The notes under the pieces are model-generated. The model had not been told where the DNA came from, searched no databases, and was given only the letters and a program-made list of their open reading frames with translations. DNA of 64,000 nt from Planctomycetaceae bacterium (GTDB taxonomy: Bacteria; Planctomycetota; Planctomycetia; Pirellulales; Pirellulaceae), in assembly GCA_002709225.1 (NCBI GenBank), contig PAQH01000096.1:1-64000 (forward strand), in the 5' to 3' direction. Positions 1-9,703 of this stretch are shown piece after piece (the stretch's first letter is position 1; the number at the start of each line of letters is the position of its first letter). The translations under genes and the position numbers were made by a program.

Positions 1-1219
1 AGATCTCCAGCGGTGCCAGTCCACCAGCCAGGTGGACTCTCATTTCACTGGCGAGTTTGGCCATCAACAAAGCTGCCGAGACTCCCTTGCCCGCGACATC
101 ACCGACCAGAACAGCGCAGCGGCCATCGGGCATTGTTACGTAGTCATAGTAATCTCCACCCACTTCCCGAGCCGCGGCATAGAAGTCAAAAAAATCGTAG
201 CCTGTCAGCTCCGGTGGTTGGTCCGGTAATAATCCGACTTGAATTTCGCGAGCCACCTGTAACTCGCGACGCATCTCACGTTCGCGGAGCGCAATTTCGT
301 GAAGTCGCGAATCTTCAACTGCCAGCGAAACCTGCAAGGCGACCGTTGAAAGTAGGTCCAAATCGGCGTTGCTGAATTGCCCCGATTTGCGGCTGGTATC
401 GAGTTGCATGACCCCGAGGGGGTGGTTCTCCAGATCGAGCAACGGAGCGCAGACCACCGACCGTCGACGGGCGTTCACAATGCTCTGAGTCAATGGAATT
501 TGAGGCTGTGATTGGATGTCGTCAAAGATGATCCCTCGGCCAGTTTCCAGCACGTGATCCATTACGGTACGGCTGATGAAAATGGTTTCGTCTGCCTCTG
601 CTTTACGCTGTTTTGCCACCCGCAGTTCCGGCGCATCATCACCCGGGCTGGTGAGAACACAGACGGCCGATTCGGCAGGAGGAAAGATCTTTAACAGGCT
701 GTCCAGGACTTTCGCCAGCACTTCATCCAGCGCCAGGGCATTGTGTAGATCACGGGTGATCTGCATCATCGCGGAGAGTTTGGCGCCAGAATTGACACTC
801 GAGCGGAATTCCCAATTGGAGGAGGATGCGTTGAGGCTTGCTGAGTCGGGAGATGAACGGCCGCGATCTTCGATGACCGAGATTTGAGACACGGATTCAT
901 CATCCAACATCCGGGAGTCATCGCGATCGTCGATGAAGGAGAATGCGTATCGCAAAATGGTGATCAGGTCATGGTTTTCTAGCGCGTAGGGGACGCCGGG
1001 TTTAAGTTTGTCACCATTGAGGTAAGTGTGGTTACGGCTATTCAAATCAGTGAGTTGAAAACGTCCCTCGGTTTGCGATACAGAAGCGTGTTGACGACTG
1101 ACTTGGTCGTCTGTTAGTTGGAGACTGCAGAATTCGTCACGCCCAATCAATAGATCTTCGAAACCCAACGGGATCTCATTTTGAGGCAACTGGCCCTTGA
1201 GTAATTTGAGCAGAGGCAT
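1..1219 (-). CDS. FHA-GAF-SpoIIE type PP2C phosphatase (partial, C-terminus outside window)
   Basis: The minus-strand reading frame is open from an ATG at 1219 to the window edge, so the ORF track missed it. The N-terminus is an FHA phosphopeptide-binding domain (about residues 1-95) with the IGRDEFC, VSRQHASV and NSRNHTYLNG signatures. A GAF-like domain follows (about 155-300), then the start of a SpoIIE/RsbU-type serine phosphatase with EIQVGLLPDQPP and EVGGDYYDYV motifs and a GDVAGKG metal-binding segment. Proteins of this build are signal-controlled phosphatases, often acting on anti-sigma factor antagonists; the target here is unknown. The missing part should be the rest of the PP2C domain. 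Confidence 0.88.
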   Translation of the reverse strand, partial: MPLLKLLKGQLPQNEIPLGFEDLLIGRDEFCSLQLTDDQVSRQHASVSQTEGRFQLTDLNSRNHTYLNGDKLKPGVPYALENHDLITILRYAFSFIDDRDDSRMLDDESVSQISVIEDRGRSSPDSASLNASSSNWEFRSSVNSGAKLSAMMQITRDLHNALALDEVLAKVLDSLLKIFPPAESAVCVLTSPGDDAPELRVAKQRKAEADETIFISRTVMDHVLETGRGIIFDDIQSQPQIPLTQSIVNARRRSVVCAPLLDLENHPLGVMQLDTSRKSGQFSNADLDLLSTVALQVSLAVEDSRLHEIALREREMRRELQVAREIQVGLLPDQPPELTGYDFFDFYAAAREVGGDYYDYVTMPDGRCAVLVGDVAGKGVSAALLMAKLASEMRVHLAGGLAPLEI

Positions 1220-1595
1220 CGGCAGTCAGCGCGAGGATCGCGTCCTGGTTCGTGTTCCAGCCCGGTTGTCAGGAACAGAGTTGGAGTCAAGTCCGAGAAG
1301 TGTTGTCGCATCAGGGCGTAAAGTCAACAACCAGCCGGGAGCCGCAGTTACCCCGCTTGTTACTCCCAGCGATGGAGAGCTATGTTGTTAGTGAAGCCAT
1401 CTTGATAGTAACTTGGTGCGCGGACGCCGTCGGTCGAACGAATCTTGCGTACCAGGGACGAGTCAAGCTTTGAGCAATCCCAGTCTACTCTAAATGGCGG
1501 TTCCGTGCGGGCCGGTGACGGGGCAGAATGTTGGTGGTAGTGGCAATGTGGGTAGCAGTGACGCGGTGCACGTCGAACGATATGGGGATTCAGAT
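1220..1595. other. Intergenic region between divergent genes
   Basis: This stretch separates the divergent phosphatase and Ldh-family genes and should carry both promoters. I see no convincing coding region. The ORF track extends the dehydrogenase upstream to 1494, but that extension (MAVPCGPVTGQ...) does not resemble the family N-terminus. Confidence 0.4.
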
Positions 1596-2672
1596 ATGCC
1601 GATCTTAGGATGTCAACAGTTGCAGCAAATTGGAGTTGCAGTTTTACGCGCCACCGGGACGCCGCAGGCCGACGCGGAGCTCGTTGCTGAAGAACTTGCG
1701 GAAGCGAACTTGTGTGGTCACGACAGTCACGGGATTATTCGCCTCAAACAATACGTCGACTACATCGAAGAGGGTGTGATTCGTCCCGGTACGGAAGTGG
1801 AGGTGGAGAAGGACCTGCCCGCCGTTGCGTTAATCAATGGTGGAGGCAATTTTGGTCAGGTGGTGGCTCGTAAGGCGTTGAAGCTGGCGATGGAAAGGGC
1901 TCGTGAGTCAGCGGGGTTCAGCGTCTTTTGCCGAGATTCAAACCATGTTGGGCGGCTCGGTTCTTATGCGCGGCGGGCAGCGCTTGAGGGTTTTGTGGCA
2001 GTGACCGCGGTCAATGGACCGGGAGTCGGAGGCGGAGTAGTACCGTGGGGGGCGATTGAGAGACGCATGGGTACCAACCCGATTTCTATCGGTGCGCCAT
2101 GGAAAGAGGATGCGTTGGTTCTTGACATGACGACCAGTGCGACCGCAGAGGGTAAAGTCCGAGTGGCACTTCAGAAAGGGGCTGAGGTGCCGTCGGGATG
2201 GATTATCGACGGCGAGGGGAATCCATCCACGAATCCCGCGGACCTGTATGGGGATCCGGAGGCGGGGGTCCCGCGTGGCGGTATCTTGCCTCTGGGGGGA
2301 CCAATGGGATTCAAGGGCTACGGTTTGGGAGTCATGGTTGATGTGTTGTGCGGTATTCTGTCGGGGGCGGGCCTGGTCCGCGAAGATCTACCCCCTGGAA
2401 CAAATGGGATCTGGATGTACTTGTTGGATACGTCTCAACTTCAGCAGCAGGACTATTACGCCAACATACTCGAAAAATATGTAACCTGGATTAAGGGTGC
2501 CAGGCGGGGACCTCAAGTGGACGAAATCTTGATGCCCGGAGAAATCGAACAGCAGCGATACGCAGAACGGCAACACGATGGAGTTGACGTCCCAGCTGGC
2601 ACCTGGCAACAGACGAGGGAACTGGCGGAGCGATTGGGAATTCAGTCAGAGGATTGCTTTTCAGCTCCCTGA
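1596..2672 (+). CDS. Ldh family NAD(P)-dependent oxidoreductase (malate/L-lactate/ureidoglycolate dehydrogenase type)
   Basis: The protein belongs to the Ldh_2 family of NAD(P)-dependent 2-hydroxyacid oxidoreductases. The family core is visible: an N-terminal segment with GHDSHGIIRLKQYVDY containing the conserved histidine, then the SNHVGRLGSY motif, then DMTTSATAEGKV and MGFKGYGLGVMVDVLCG. The ATG at 1596 (MPILGCQQLQQ) gives 358 aa, the usual family length; the longer ORF from 1494 adds 34 unrelated residues. An FGGY sugar kinase follows on the same strand about 85 bp downstream, suggesting a joint role in sugar or hydroxyacid catabolism. The exact substrate cannot be read from sequence. Confidence 0.88.
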   Translation: MPILGCQQLQQIGVAVLRATGTPQADAELVAEELAEANLCGHDSHGIIRLKQYVDYIEEGVIRPGTEVEVEKDLPAVALINGGGNFGQVVARKALKLAMERARESAGFSVFCRDSNHVGRLGSYARRAALEGFVAVTAVNGPGVGGGVVPWGAIERRMGTNPISIGAPWKEDALVLDMTTSATAEGKVRVALQKGAEVPSGWIIDGEGNPSTNPADLYGDPEAGVPRGGILPLGGPMGFKGYGLGVMVDVLCGILSGAGLVREDLPPGTNGIWMYLLDTSQLQQQDYYANILEKYVTWIKGARRGPQVDEILMPGEIEQQRYAERQHDGVDVPAGTWQQTRELAERLGIQSEDCFSAP

Positions 2673-2756
2673 TTCTTTTCCACAGTCAGGTTGAAGAGGA
2701 CGGTGCTTCCCTAACCGCCAGCACGCCCGTTGATGCCTGCTGAGAAAGGACCGGCG

Positions 2757-4241
2757 ATGGCAGGTCGTCTGGAAACACGCGCCCGGCCGAGTGCCGAAGC
2801 CAGTCCCTTGGTCCTGGGCCTGGACATCGGGACGACCACGATTACTTGTTTGGCCTGGGAGCCTCGGAGCGGGCAGGTCGTGGTGGTGGCAACCCTCGAC
2901 AACCAGGCGCAAACCACGTCCCAGGAGGGCCGCGAGCGGGGCCATTCAGAGTGGGACAGTCAGCAAATGCTGAAGACAGCGTACCGCTGCGTTGCGGATG
3001 TTGTTGCGCAGCTGGGACCGCGGTCACGCGATGTCGCCGCCTTGGGTTTGACCGGGCAGCAGCACGGGGTTGTTATCGTGGATGAGGCCTTGACACCCTT
3101 GACCCCGTTTATCGGGTGGCGTGACCAGCGAGGTAATGAGCCCTGGGGCGTGGGTGGTTGTTCCACGGTGGACGAGATGATGACGCGACTGGGTGACGAT
3201 GCCAGCAAGCGGCTCGGTTGCCGACCAGCTACTGGTTATCTTGGCACGACGCTCTATTGGATGCAGCGAACTTCATGTTTGCCTCCCCAGGGGAGGGCCT
3301 GCTTTATCGTCGATTTGTGTGCTGCGATGCTGACCGGTTCAGCGGTTCAAACCGATCCCACAAATGCAGGTGGCAGTGGGTTGCTCAATCTGGCGGACCG
3401 GCAGTGGGATCGACAGGCCTTGGAACTATTGGAGATCGACCGTCGCTGGTTACCGGATATCTGTGAAGCTCCGACGACCGCGGGCGGTTTGGACGATCGA
3501 GCCGCGGCGATCACCAATTTGCCTCGTGGACTTCCTGTGATGGTTGGAATCGGTGACAACCAGGCGGCGTTCCTGGGCAGTGTGGCAGATCGCACCGAGT
3601 CGATTCTGGTCAATGTGGGGACGGGTGGGCAGGTTGCCATGTATTCCGATGCTGTGCTTACGGCGCCGCTGCTGGAAACGCGTCCGTTTCCAGGGGCGGG
3701 CAATTTACTGGTTCACGCGGGACTTTGTGGCGGTCGCTCATACGCCGCTCTGGAAGTGTTTTTTCAGGAAGTCGGTGCGCAGATTCTTGGCACCGGCCCG
3801 CTTTCTCCGTGCTACTCCGCGATGCTGAAGGCTGCGGAACAGGTCGCCGACGGTAGTGACGGAGTCGTCTGTTCCCCCTTCTTCACGGGAACCCGATCGG
3901 AACCGCAACTGCGTGCCAGCTGGTCTGGTTTGTCGCCAGAAAATCTGACACCCGGACATCTTACCCGGGCCTTGCTCGAGGGCATGGCAAGTGCCTTTGC
4001 CGGCAGCGGCCACTTGATCTTTGAAACGACGGGCCGCAGCGCGACCCGGGTGGTCGGTGCGGGTAACGGTTTACGTGAAAATCGACTGCTGGCGTTATTG
4101 GTGGCACAGGCCTTCGAGTTGCCCATGGTCGTTGCCAGCTACCGGGAAGAAGCGGGGCTCGGAGCGGCGCTTGTTGCAGCGGCCGGTGTTGGCATTTGTG
4201 AGGATTTGCACCATGCCAGTCAGGCGGTCAATTTCGGCTGA
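2757..4241 (+). CDS. FGGY family carbohydrate kinase (sedoheptulokinase/xylulokinase-like)
   Basis: This is a two-domain ASKHA-fold sugar kinase. The phosphate-1 motif LGLDIGTTTITC is at the N-terminus, GLTGQQHGV and GWRDQR lie in the sugar-binding part, and GIGDNQAAFLGS and NVGTGGQV begin the second domain, with a GAGNGLREN adenosine-type motif near the end. The GQQHG and GDNQA features recall sedoheptulokinases as much as xylulokinases, so the substrate is left open. I chose ATG 2757 because AAAGGA lies about 7 bases upstream; the frame is open back to 2730. It probably forms an operon with the upstream Ldh-type dehydrogenase. Confidence 0.85.
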   Translation: MAGRLETRARPSAEASPLVLGLDIGTTTITCLAWEPRSGQVVVVATLDNQAQTTSQEGRERGHSEWDSQQMLKTAYRCVADVVAQLGPRSRDVAALGLTGQQHGVVIVDEALTPLTPFIGWRDQRGNEPWGVGGCSTVDEMMTRLGDDASKRLGCRPATGYLGTTLYWMQRTSCLPPQGRACFIVDLCAAMLTGSAVQTDPTNAGGSGLLNLADRQWDRQALELLEIDRRWLPDICEAPTTAGGLDDRAAAITNLPRGLPVMVGIGDNQAAFLGSVADRTESILVNVGTGGQVAMYSDAVLTAPLLETRPFPGAGNLLVHAGLCGGRSYAALEVFFQEVGAQILGTGPLSPCYSAMLKAAEQVADGSDGVVCSPFFTGTRSEPQLRASWSGLSPENLTPGHLTRALLEGMASAFAGSGHLIFETTGRSATRVVGAGNGLRENRLLALLVAQAFELPMVVASYREEAGLGAALVAAAGVGICEDLHHASQAVNFG

Positions 4242-4286
4242 CTGATCTGAGCCCACAAATCGCCGTAGCCTTGCAACCCGCAGATG

Positions 4287-4799
4287 TCAGGCGTAGACCG
4301 TGGCGTTGGGAAACTGCTCGCGCAGTTGGGTGACACATTCCGGTGTCGCCTTACTCCCGATGACCCAGACCTGCTTGAGCGAATTCAGACTATGCATTTT
4401 GGTCACATCGGCGTCGGTGTGGTCTTCGTAGAAGAAAACACGCCAGACGTTGCCTTCTTCGTTGGTCTCCAGCCGCGCACCGAGGTCTTTCAGCGCCTGT
4501 ACGGCAGTAGGATCATCCGGTTCCGGAGGAGGCGGTGGTGGTTCCTCAACTTTGGCAGCTTCTTCACCATCGGACCCGTCTGCGCCAGACTTTTCGCCGT
4601 CGGACTCGTTGCTTTCAGACACCTCGTCATCCGCCACAGCGCCGTCGGGGGACTCGCTGTCGGCTTCGACCTCGCGCGGTTTCTTGCTGCTTCTTCGCTT
4701 GCGTTTCTTCTTAGCAGGCTTTTCTTCACTGCGATCGGTTGATTCGTCTTTGAGCTCCTCTTCGGGAACGCTGTCTTCATCGTGGGTTTCGTCTGCCAT
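4287..4799 (-). CDS. Hypothetical protein with charged N-terminus and LRR-like C-terminal segment
   Basis: A 170-residue protein with two unlike halves. The first ~95 residues are low-complexity and rich in Glu, Asp, Lys and Ser, with a basic patch (KKKRKRRSSKKP) and an acidic stretch, ending in PPPPPPEPDD. The last ~70 residues are ordered and resemble a single leucine-rich-repeat unit (a strand, then VTKMHSLNSLKQVWVIGSKA) as in small planctomycete LRR proteins. There is no signal peptide. GGAACGGAG precedes the ATG. I do not recognise a function; the mixed-charge tail suggests binding to nucleic acid or another protein, which is inference only. Confidence 0.65.
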   Translation of the reverse strand: MADETHDEDSVPEEELKDESTDRSEEKPAKKKRKRRSSKKPREVEADSESPDGAVADDEVSESNESDGEKSGADGSDGEEAAKVEEPPPPPPEPDDPTAVQALKDLGARLETNEEGNVWRVFFYEDHTDADVTKMHSLNSLKQVWVIGSKATPECVTQLREQFPNATVYA

Positions 4800-5149
4800 T
4801 CACTCCGTTCCTTTTGATCCGGAAATCAATCGACTGCTAAGAGTGTACCAGACCTTCGAAAAAACGCTACGACTCTGAGGAGGTAGATCGCCGCTTGACG
4901 ATTGACCCATGGTCTACCGAGACGCGGTGAGCAACGTGATATAGCTGGTAGGGGGGTGTGCGTCGCTGGGATTGGTGGGCGGACGCGGCAGCCCATTTGT
5001 CGTATAATCGGCCGATTCACGGCATAGTTAAGCGTTTGCCAGCGACGGACACCAAGGTGCAGCGGCTATTCAGTCTGTACCGATTGGGGTGCTTGGCGGA
5101 GCTGATTTCTTGGGAACTCCAATCGTTGCGATGAGGAAGGAAGACAGGT
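4800..5149. other. Intergenic region between divergent genes
   Basis: About 350 bp separates the divergent hypothetical gene and threonine aldolase and should hold both promoters. GAGGAAGGAAG just upstream of 5150 is the ribosome-binding site of the aldolase. I see no further gene, RNA or repeat. Confidence 0.4.
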
Positions 5150-6232
5150 ATGGGAGCGGGAATAGTTGATCTTCGGAGTGACACGGTGACGCGGCCTACT
5201 GAGGGAATGCGGCAGGCAATTCTGGCCGCGCCCTTGGGTGATGATGTCATGAACGACGATCCGACCGTGCTTGCCTTGCAGGAGATGGCGGCTGAAATGC
5301 TCGGTAAGGAAGCGGCGTTGTATATGCCGTCGGGAACCATGACCAATCAAATTGGTGTTCGGATCCACTGTAAACCGGGGGACGAGTTTCTCTGTGAAGT
5401 CAATTGTCACATCTTGAATTACGAGCAGGGTGCCTTCGCGCAACTGAGTGGTGTCGTGGGCCGGCCTGTTGTTGGAGACCGGGGCATTCTGCAGCCGGAG
5501 CAGTTTGCAGGACTCATTCGCCCGGAAAACGAGCACCTTGTGAGGACACGGTTGGTCTGTCTGGAAAACACGCACAATCGAGGTGTGGGCCGCGTGCAGC
5601 CTTATGCGGCCGTTGAGGAGATCTGTTCCTGGGCCCACGAAAATGGGTTGCGAACGCATTTGGATGGAGCCCGGCTATTCAATGCGGCGGTCGCTTCAGG
5701 GATCGATGCTGCAAAATGGGCCAGCCATTTCGATACCGTGAGTATTTGCTTCAGTAAGGGACTCGGAGCGCCTGTGGGCTCAGCATTGGTCGGCAGCCAG
5801 GAGTTCATACAGGAAGCGCGCCGGCATCGCAAAGCATTCGGTGGCGGTATGCGGCAGGCCGGCGTGATTGCCGCGGGCGCACTCTATGCGCTTGAGCATC
5901 ATGTTGAACGTCTTGCCGAGGATCATGCGCATGCGGGTATCCTGGCCGATGCGGTTGAGGCCACCGAGGGCCTGGAGCTACACGCTCGCCCCGACACAAA
6001 TATTGTGTTTTTCGATGTCGACGGTGCGCTGGGTGAAGCGGCTGAGTTTGTCGCTGCGCTGCAGAATGAAGGTATCTATATGCTGGCGCTCGGTCCTGCG
6101 ATGGTTCGTGCGGTAACCCATTTGGATGTGTCCGAGGAGCAGATCCGTCGGGCCGCCGACGTGATTCCCAGCGTGGCGCGAGAATGCGCATCTGGGCAAC
6201 GGTCTGCAGCGCTCAAAACGAGTACTTACTGA
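5150..6232 (+). CDS. ltaE: Low-specificity L-threonine aldolase
   Basis: A PLP-dependent fold-type I aldolase that cleaves L-threonine or L-allo-threonine to glycine and acetaldehyde. The start VDLRSDTVTRPT is diagnostic, followed by MPSGTMTNQI, the THLDGARLFNA segment with the PLP-interacting Asp/Arg, and the Schiff-base lysine in CFSKGLGAPVGS. Length (360 aa) is normal. The ATG has a strong Shine-Dalgarno (GGAAGG). It stands alone, convergent with the thioredoxin-trypsin gene downstream. Confidence 0.95.
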   Translation: MGAGIVDLRSDTVTRPTEGMRQAILAAPLGDDVMNDDPTVLALQEMAAEMLGKEAALYMPSGTMTNQIGVRIHCKPGDEFLCEVNCHILNYEQGAFAQLSGVVGRPVVGDRGILQPEQFAGLIRPENEHLVRTRLVCLENTHNRGVGRVQPYAAVEEICSWAHENGLRTHLDGARLFNAAVASGIDAAKWASHFDTVSICFSKGLGAPVGSALVGSQEFIQEARRHRKAFGGGMRQAGVIAAGALYALEHHVERLAEDHAHAGILADAVEATEGLELHARPDTNIVFFDVDGALGEAAEFVAALQNEGIYMLALGPAMVRAVTHLDVSEEQIRRAADVIPSVARECASGQRSAALKTSTY

Positions 6233-6316
6233 GTCGAGGCCGGGCTGAGGCAAAGCAGTTGCCGAGCGAAACAGCGACTGTCGCGGGGCAGCAGGCAAGC
6301 AACATGGCCGATTGGT

Positions 6317-7744
6317 TTATTCGGGTAATCGGTGGCGTTGAAACGGATCCTCGATAGTCTCACGGGGCAGGGGGATGTTAGAGACGTTGTTGGAGCGGGG
6401 TGATTCAAGCGTCCGCTGCGCAGAACCCGCTGAGCGAGCAGGCCGGTTGTTGGGCAGGTGAAGAGCCTCTTTTTCGAGAAGCGTGAGGAGTTCACTGGAA
6501 GGGTTCTTGATCACCATGAGCTGCTCGTTGGTTTCCTGGCCAGAGTGACGGATAATGCAGAGAAGCTCACGGTGTGGGGTAGCGTGCGATGTGTGGTTGT
6601 TGAGGTCGTCCGCGCGTGCCGGCGTCAGCGCAATTGCAGAATCTTTGGGAGACGCGTATGGCGGCTGGGTCAACTGACTTTGGCCGATCATTTTGAGTTG
6701 TTCATGGATGACAGGGAGTCCCACAAAGACGCCCTTCTGTTCGGCGGGATCAGCCGCTCTGCAAATACCAGTTAGTCGGCCACGTCGGTCAAACAGCCCA
6801 CATCCACTGGCACCGTCAGCCGGTGTTCCCGTGACTTCGGTATTGGCCGGTCCGAGGTAACGGTTTAATGCACTAACGCGGCCATGTCGTGGCTGGGGCA
6901 ATTTGCCGCCTTCACAACCGACTGAGAAAACGGGTTGTTGCACAGCCAGACGGAAGCCGTGTTGGGCGACAGGGACCGACGTGACGGGACGGGAGGGGTG
7001 GATCACTAGGAAGGCGACGTCGATTCGGTTGGCGTCGAAAGCGAGGACGGTTGCCGGGGTCACCTCGGGTTTTCGCTGATCGTAAAGAGTTACCAGGATT
7101 TCTGACGTGGTACCGGATTCACGAAAGAGGTGTCCGCACGTGATGATTAACGCCTCGCCCGTGCGGCTGTCGATGATCGTTCCGGTGCCGATCGAGCTGC
7201 CACCGGAATCAGAAACCTCAATTTTCACGGTCGCCTGACGGGCTCGAGTGACGGGTGAGTTGTTGTTGTCCGCCGTCTCCGCGCGAGAATCCGTCGAGCT
7301 GTCGTTCATTGTCTGGGGTGGGGTGGTATTTGCCTCGATGTCGTCACGTAGCGCCACGGTCAGTGGCGCTGGCTGCGTAACGGCGGTTGGGGACTGGTGC
7401 GCTGGCGACTGAAACCGGACCGAGCTGCGGCGTTTGGGCGCGTGACTTGTTCGCATGATTTGCCGCAACTTTGAGAAGCTGCTACGACCAACGATCCGGT
7501 CCGTTTCTTGTCCATTTCGAATCATCAAAAAGCTGGGTACGCGACGTACTTGATGCTGTTGGGCCAGGCCCGGAAATCGCTCGACGTTAATCGACTGAAC
7601 CGGTAATCCGGCATCACGCAAACGCTTGACAGTCGCTTGCATTGCCTGGCAGTGGGGACAGCTGGGTGCTTCAAATACGAGCAGGTAATTTCCAGGGTTA
7701 CTCGCAATGATGGATGCCAGCAGGCCGAGTTGCAGCGTAACCAT
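6317..7744 (-). CDS. Thioredoxin-fold / trypsin-like serine protease fusion
   Basis: The N-terminal ~100 residues form a thioredoxin fold with a CPHC active site (residues 29-32) and the VRRVPSFLMIRNG cis-proline segment. A Pro/Ser/Thr-rich linker of about 70 residues leads to a chymotrypsin-fold domain with a plausible triad: His205 in TCGHLF, Asp242 in RIDVAFL and Ser313 in GASGCGLFD. A disordered ~130-residue tail follows. I used ATG 7744, preceded by GGAGGGAAG, rather than the longer frame to 7816. No clear signal peptide is present. The fusion suggests redox-linked proteolysis or chaperoning, but that is inference. Confidence 0.82.
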   Translation of the reverse strand: MVTLQLGLLASIIASNPGNYLLVFEAPSCPHCQAMQATVKRLRDAGLPVQSINVERFPGLAQQHQVRRVPSFLMIRNGQETDRIVGRSSFSKLRQIMRTSHAPKRRSSVRFQSPAHQSPTAVTQPAPLTVALRDDIEANTTPPQTMNDSSTDSRAETADNNNSPVTRARQATVKIEVSDSGGSSIGTGTIIDSRTGEALIITCGHLFRESGTTSEILVTLYDQRKPEVTPATVLAFDANRIDVAFLVIHPSRPVTSVPVAQHGFRLAVQQPVFSVGCEGGKLPQPRHGRVSALNRYLGPANTEVTGTPADGASGCGLFDRRGRLTGICRAADPAEQKGVFVGLPVIHEQLKMIGQSQLTQPPYASPKDSAIALTPARADDLNNHTSHATPHRELLCIIRHSGQETNEQLMVIKNPSSELLTLLEKEALHLPNNRPARSAGSAQRTLESPRSNNVSNIPLPRETIEDPFQRHRLPE

Positions 7745-7910
7745 ATCTTCCCTCCGTGGAATCGTGCCCCAGGGTGGACCTACCGTTGGTCCACGCCGAT
7801 CATCCAGATCGAGCACCGCGACAATGTGTGCGGAACGCCTAATCGAGGCAATACCAGTTTGAGACAGCTGCAGCGGGCCGGCGATGGTACTGCGTTTGCG
7901 CCGTGGCCGG

Positions 7911-8657
7911 TTACTTGCGATCAGTCGAGTGTTCGTGCTTGTGTGGGTCGTGGTCGAGGTGCTGCTGATTGAGGTGTAAGTGCAGATCCGGGCGGGTTTC
8001 GATCAATCTTGTGAGGCCTTTTGCAGTTGCTTGCGAACCGTCCAGATAGAAGCTTTCCAATTGCTTCATGCGGGCCACATGCTGCAGGCCTGCATCCGTG
8101 ATATTGACTTCGATGAGATGCAGAAATCGCAGTGTAGAAAGCCGGGTGAGATGATCCAGTCCCTTGTCAGTAACCTTTGGACTCGCCAGTCGGAGGTACT
8201 CCAGACGCGGCAATTGGCTGAGTAGCTGCAGGCTCTGGTCGGTTAAATCGGCTTGCGGTAGGTTGAGGATTCTCAATGTTGGATGGGCAGCCAAGTGGGC
8301 AAGTCCCTGGTCACTGAGGGGAGATTTGCGTAACCGCAGGTGTTCGAGTGACGTAAGGCTCTTGCACACAACAAGGCTTTCATCGCTGATGCGACCTTGA
8401 TTGAGGATCAGGTGATGCAGCCCGGATAAGTCGGCAAGGCTGGAGAATTCCTCATCGGAAACGACTCGCGCACTTACTCGAATTGAGTCTGATCGCTGTT
8501 CGCGAACGGCAATGGCTTGTTGCAGGAAGTCAAGTTCTTCTGCTGCCGCTACCTCGTTGCTGGATTGTGTGGGTGGGGGCGCTTCCCAGCTTGGTTCGCG
8601 GCAACTGCTAGTCATGACCAGCAGGAGTATCCAGGTTCCTGAGCGTCGTACGAGCAT
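7911..8657 (-). CDS. Leucine-rich-repeat lipoprotein
   Basis: The start MLVRRSGTWILLLVMTSSC is a short basic-hydrophobic signal with a lipobox-like cysteine at residue 19, so the protein is probably an outer-surface or periplasmic lipoprotein. The body holds about five tandem LRR units of ~24 residues (e.g. LTSLEHLRLRKSPLSDQGL, LSTLRFLHLIEVNITDAGL) of the type abundant in planctomycetes. The C-terminus is His/Asp-rich (HLNQQHLDHDPHKHEH), which could bind metal. The track start at 8696 is a TTG; ATG 8657 fits the signal peptide better. Its ligand is unknown. Confidence 0.8.
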   Translation of the reverse strand: MLVRRSGTWILLLVMTSSCREPSWEAPPPTQSSNEVAAAEELDFLQQAIAVREQRSDSIRVSARVVSDEEFSSLADLSGLHHLILNQGRISDESLVVCKSLTSLEHLRLRKSPLSDQGLAHLAAHPTLRILNLPQADLTDQSLQLLSQLPRLEYLRLASPKVTDKGLDHLTRLSTLRFLHLIEVNITDAGLQHVARMKQLESFYLDGSQATAKGLTRLIETRPDLHLHLNQQHLDHDPHKHEHSTDRK

Positions 8658-8870
8658 GGAGGTTCTCAAGTCCGGTCGAGCGGGGTGTGTCTGCAAGCCA
8701 GGCAGATCGACGAGGGACGGGAACTTATTGTAGTCGCGCGGATCGAATTTCCGGCGAATTTGTGCGGGTGTCGGGGTATCTCCGGCGGAACGCGATTCGC
8801 TCTTGTCTGGTTTACTTCAAAACGCTAGGTTCCCGCAAGAGTCTTCTCATTTCACTTGAATCGGACGAGC

Positions 8871-9659
8871 ATGCGGAATATCAACTGGAAACCCATTCTC
8901 GTCAGTCGCCCGCTGCTTGCGCTGCCCCCAGAACGTGTGATCCATCCTGAGTGGGCTCTCTGTTGGTTCCTGCTGGTGCTGCCCACTTTAGTGGGGTGCC
9001 GGCTTGCTGCCGAAGGTCAAAATGCGCAGGGTGTACGGTTGTTCGAGCAGGGGCGTTGGGAGCCTGCTGTCGATCAATTTCAGCGGGCCTCCGTCAATGA
9101 CCCGAAAAATGCAGATGCCATCTACAATCTGGCCGCGGTCCACCACCACCGTGCGCGGACGCTGAAGAACCGTAGTGAGTTTGATCAGGCGGAAGAGCAG
9201 TATCGGCGTTGTTTGCGGATCAATCCCAACCATGTCGACGCACACCGTGCACTAACGGTTCTGTTGGCCGCTACGGAGCGCGTGGAATTGGCTGAACAAC
9301 ACCTCCGCCGCTGGGCGGCACAGAGTCCTGAACTGTCTGACGCTCGCGTGGAACTGGCCCGTTTTTACGAGGAGCGACAAGAGCCTGAGCAGGCCACACG
9401 ATTCCTGCAAGAGGCGATCGCCATCGATCAAAGCAATGCGCGTGCCTGGGCGGCTCTGGGGCGTCTGCGTGAACGCAGCGGAGACCGGAATCAGGCGTTG
9501 GCGAACTACCAGCGTGGTTATGCGCTCGACCCTACACAGACTCCATTGGCGCAGCGTATCGCAGCGCTGAGCAGCGGCGCGCGCGGTCCAGCTGGAGAGG
9601 GACGTACCAGACTGGTTGATGTTGAACGGACGCCCGCGCCGGAGGGGCAACGCCGCTGA
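8871..9659 (+). CDS. TPR-repeat lipoprotein
   Basis: After a short N-terminal region the sequence has a hydrophobic stretch ending in a canonical lipobox (PTLVGC, cysteine near residue 43). Four to five tetratricopeptide repeats follow (DPKNADAIYNLAAVHHHRA, INPNHVDAHRALTVLL, SNARAWAALGRLRERSGD). TPR lipoproteins act as scaffolds for envelope complexes; no partner can be named. ATG 8871 was chosen over the TTG at 8856 in the track. The ~35 residues before the hydrophobic stretch are long for a lipoprotein signal, so the real start may be further downstream. Confidence 0.8.
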   Translation: MRNINWKPILVSRPLLALPPERVIHPEWALCWFLLVLPTLVGCRLAAEGQNAQGVRLFEQGRWEPAVDQFQRASVNDPKNADAIYNLAAVHHHRARTLKNRSEFDQAEEQYRRCLRINPNHVDAHRALTVLLAATERVELAEQHLRRWAAQSPELSDARVELARFYEERQEPEQATRFLQEAIAIDQSNARAWAALGRLRERSGDRNQALANYQRGYALDPTQTPLAQRIAALSSGARGPAGEGRTRLVDVERTPAPEGQRR

Positions 9660-9703
9660 GTGGCGTTTGTCCGCGGTTGATGGGTGACCGAGTTCCCCGT
9701 CGA

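Noticed and set aside
5066-5659. 197-aa minus-strand ORF
   Set aside because: Antisense to the threonine aldolase, which is strongly supported by motifs and Shine-Dalgarno.
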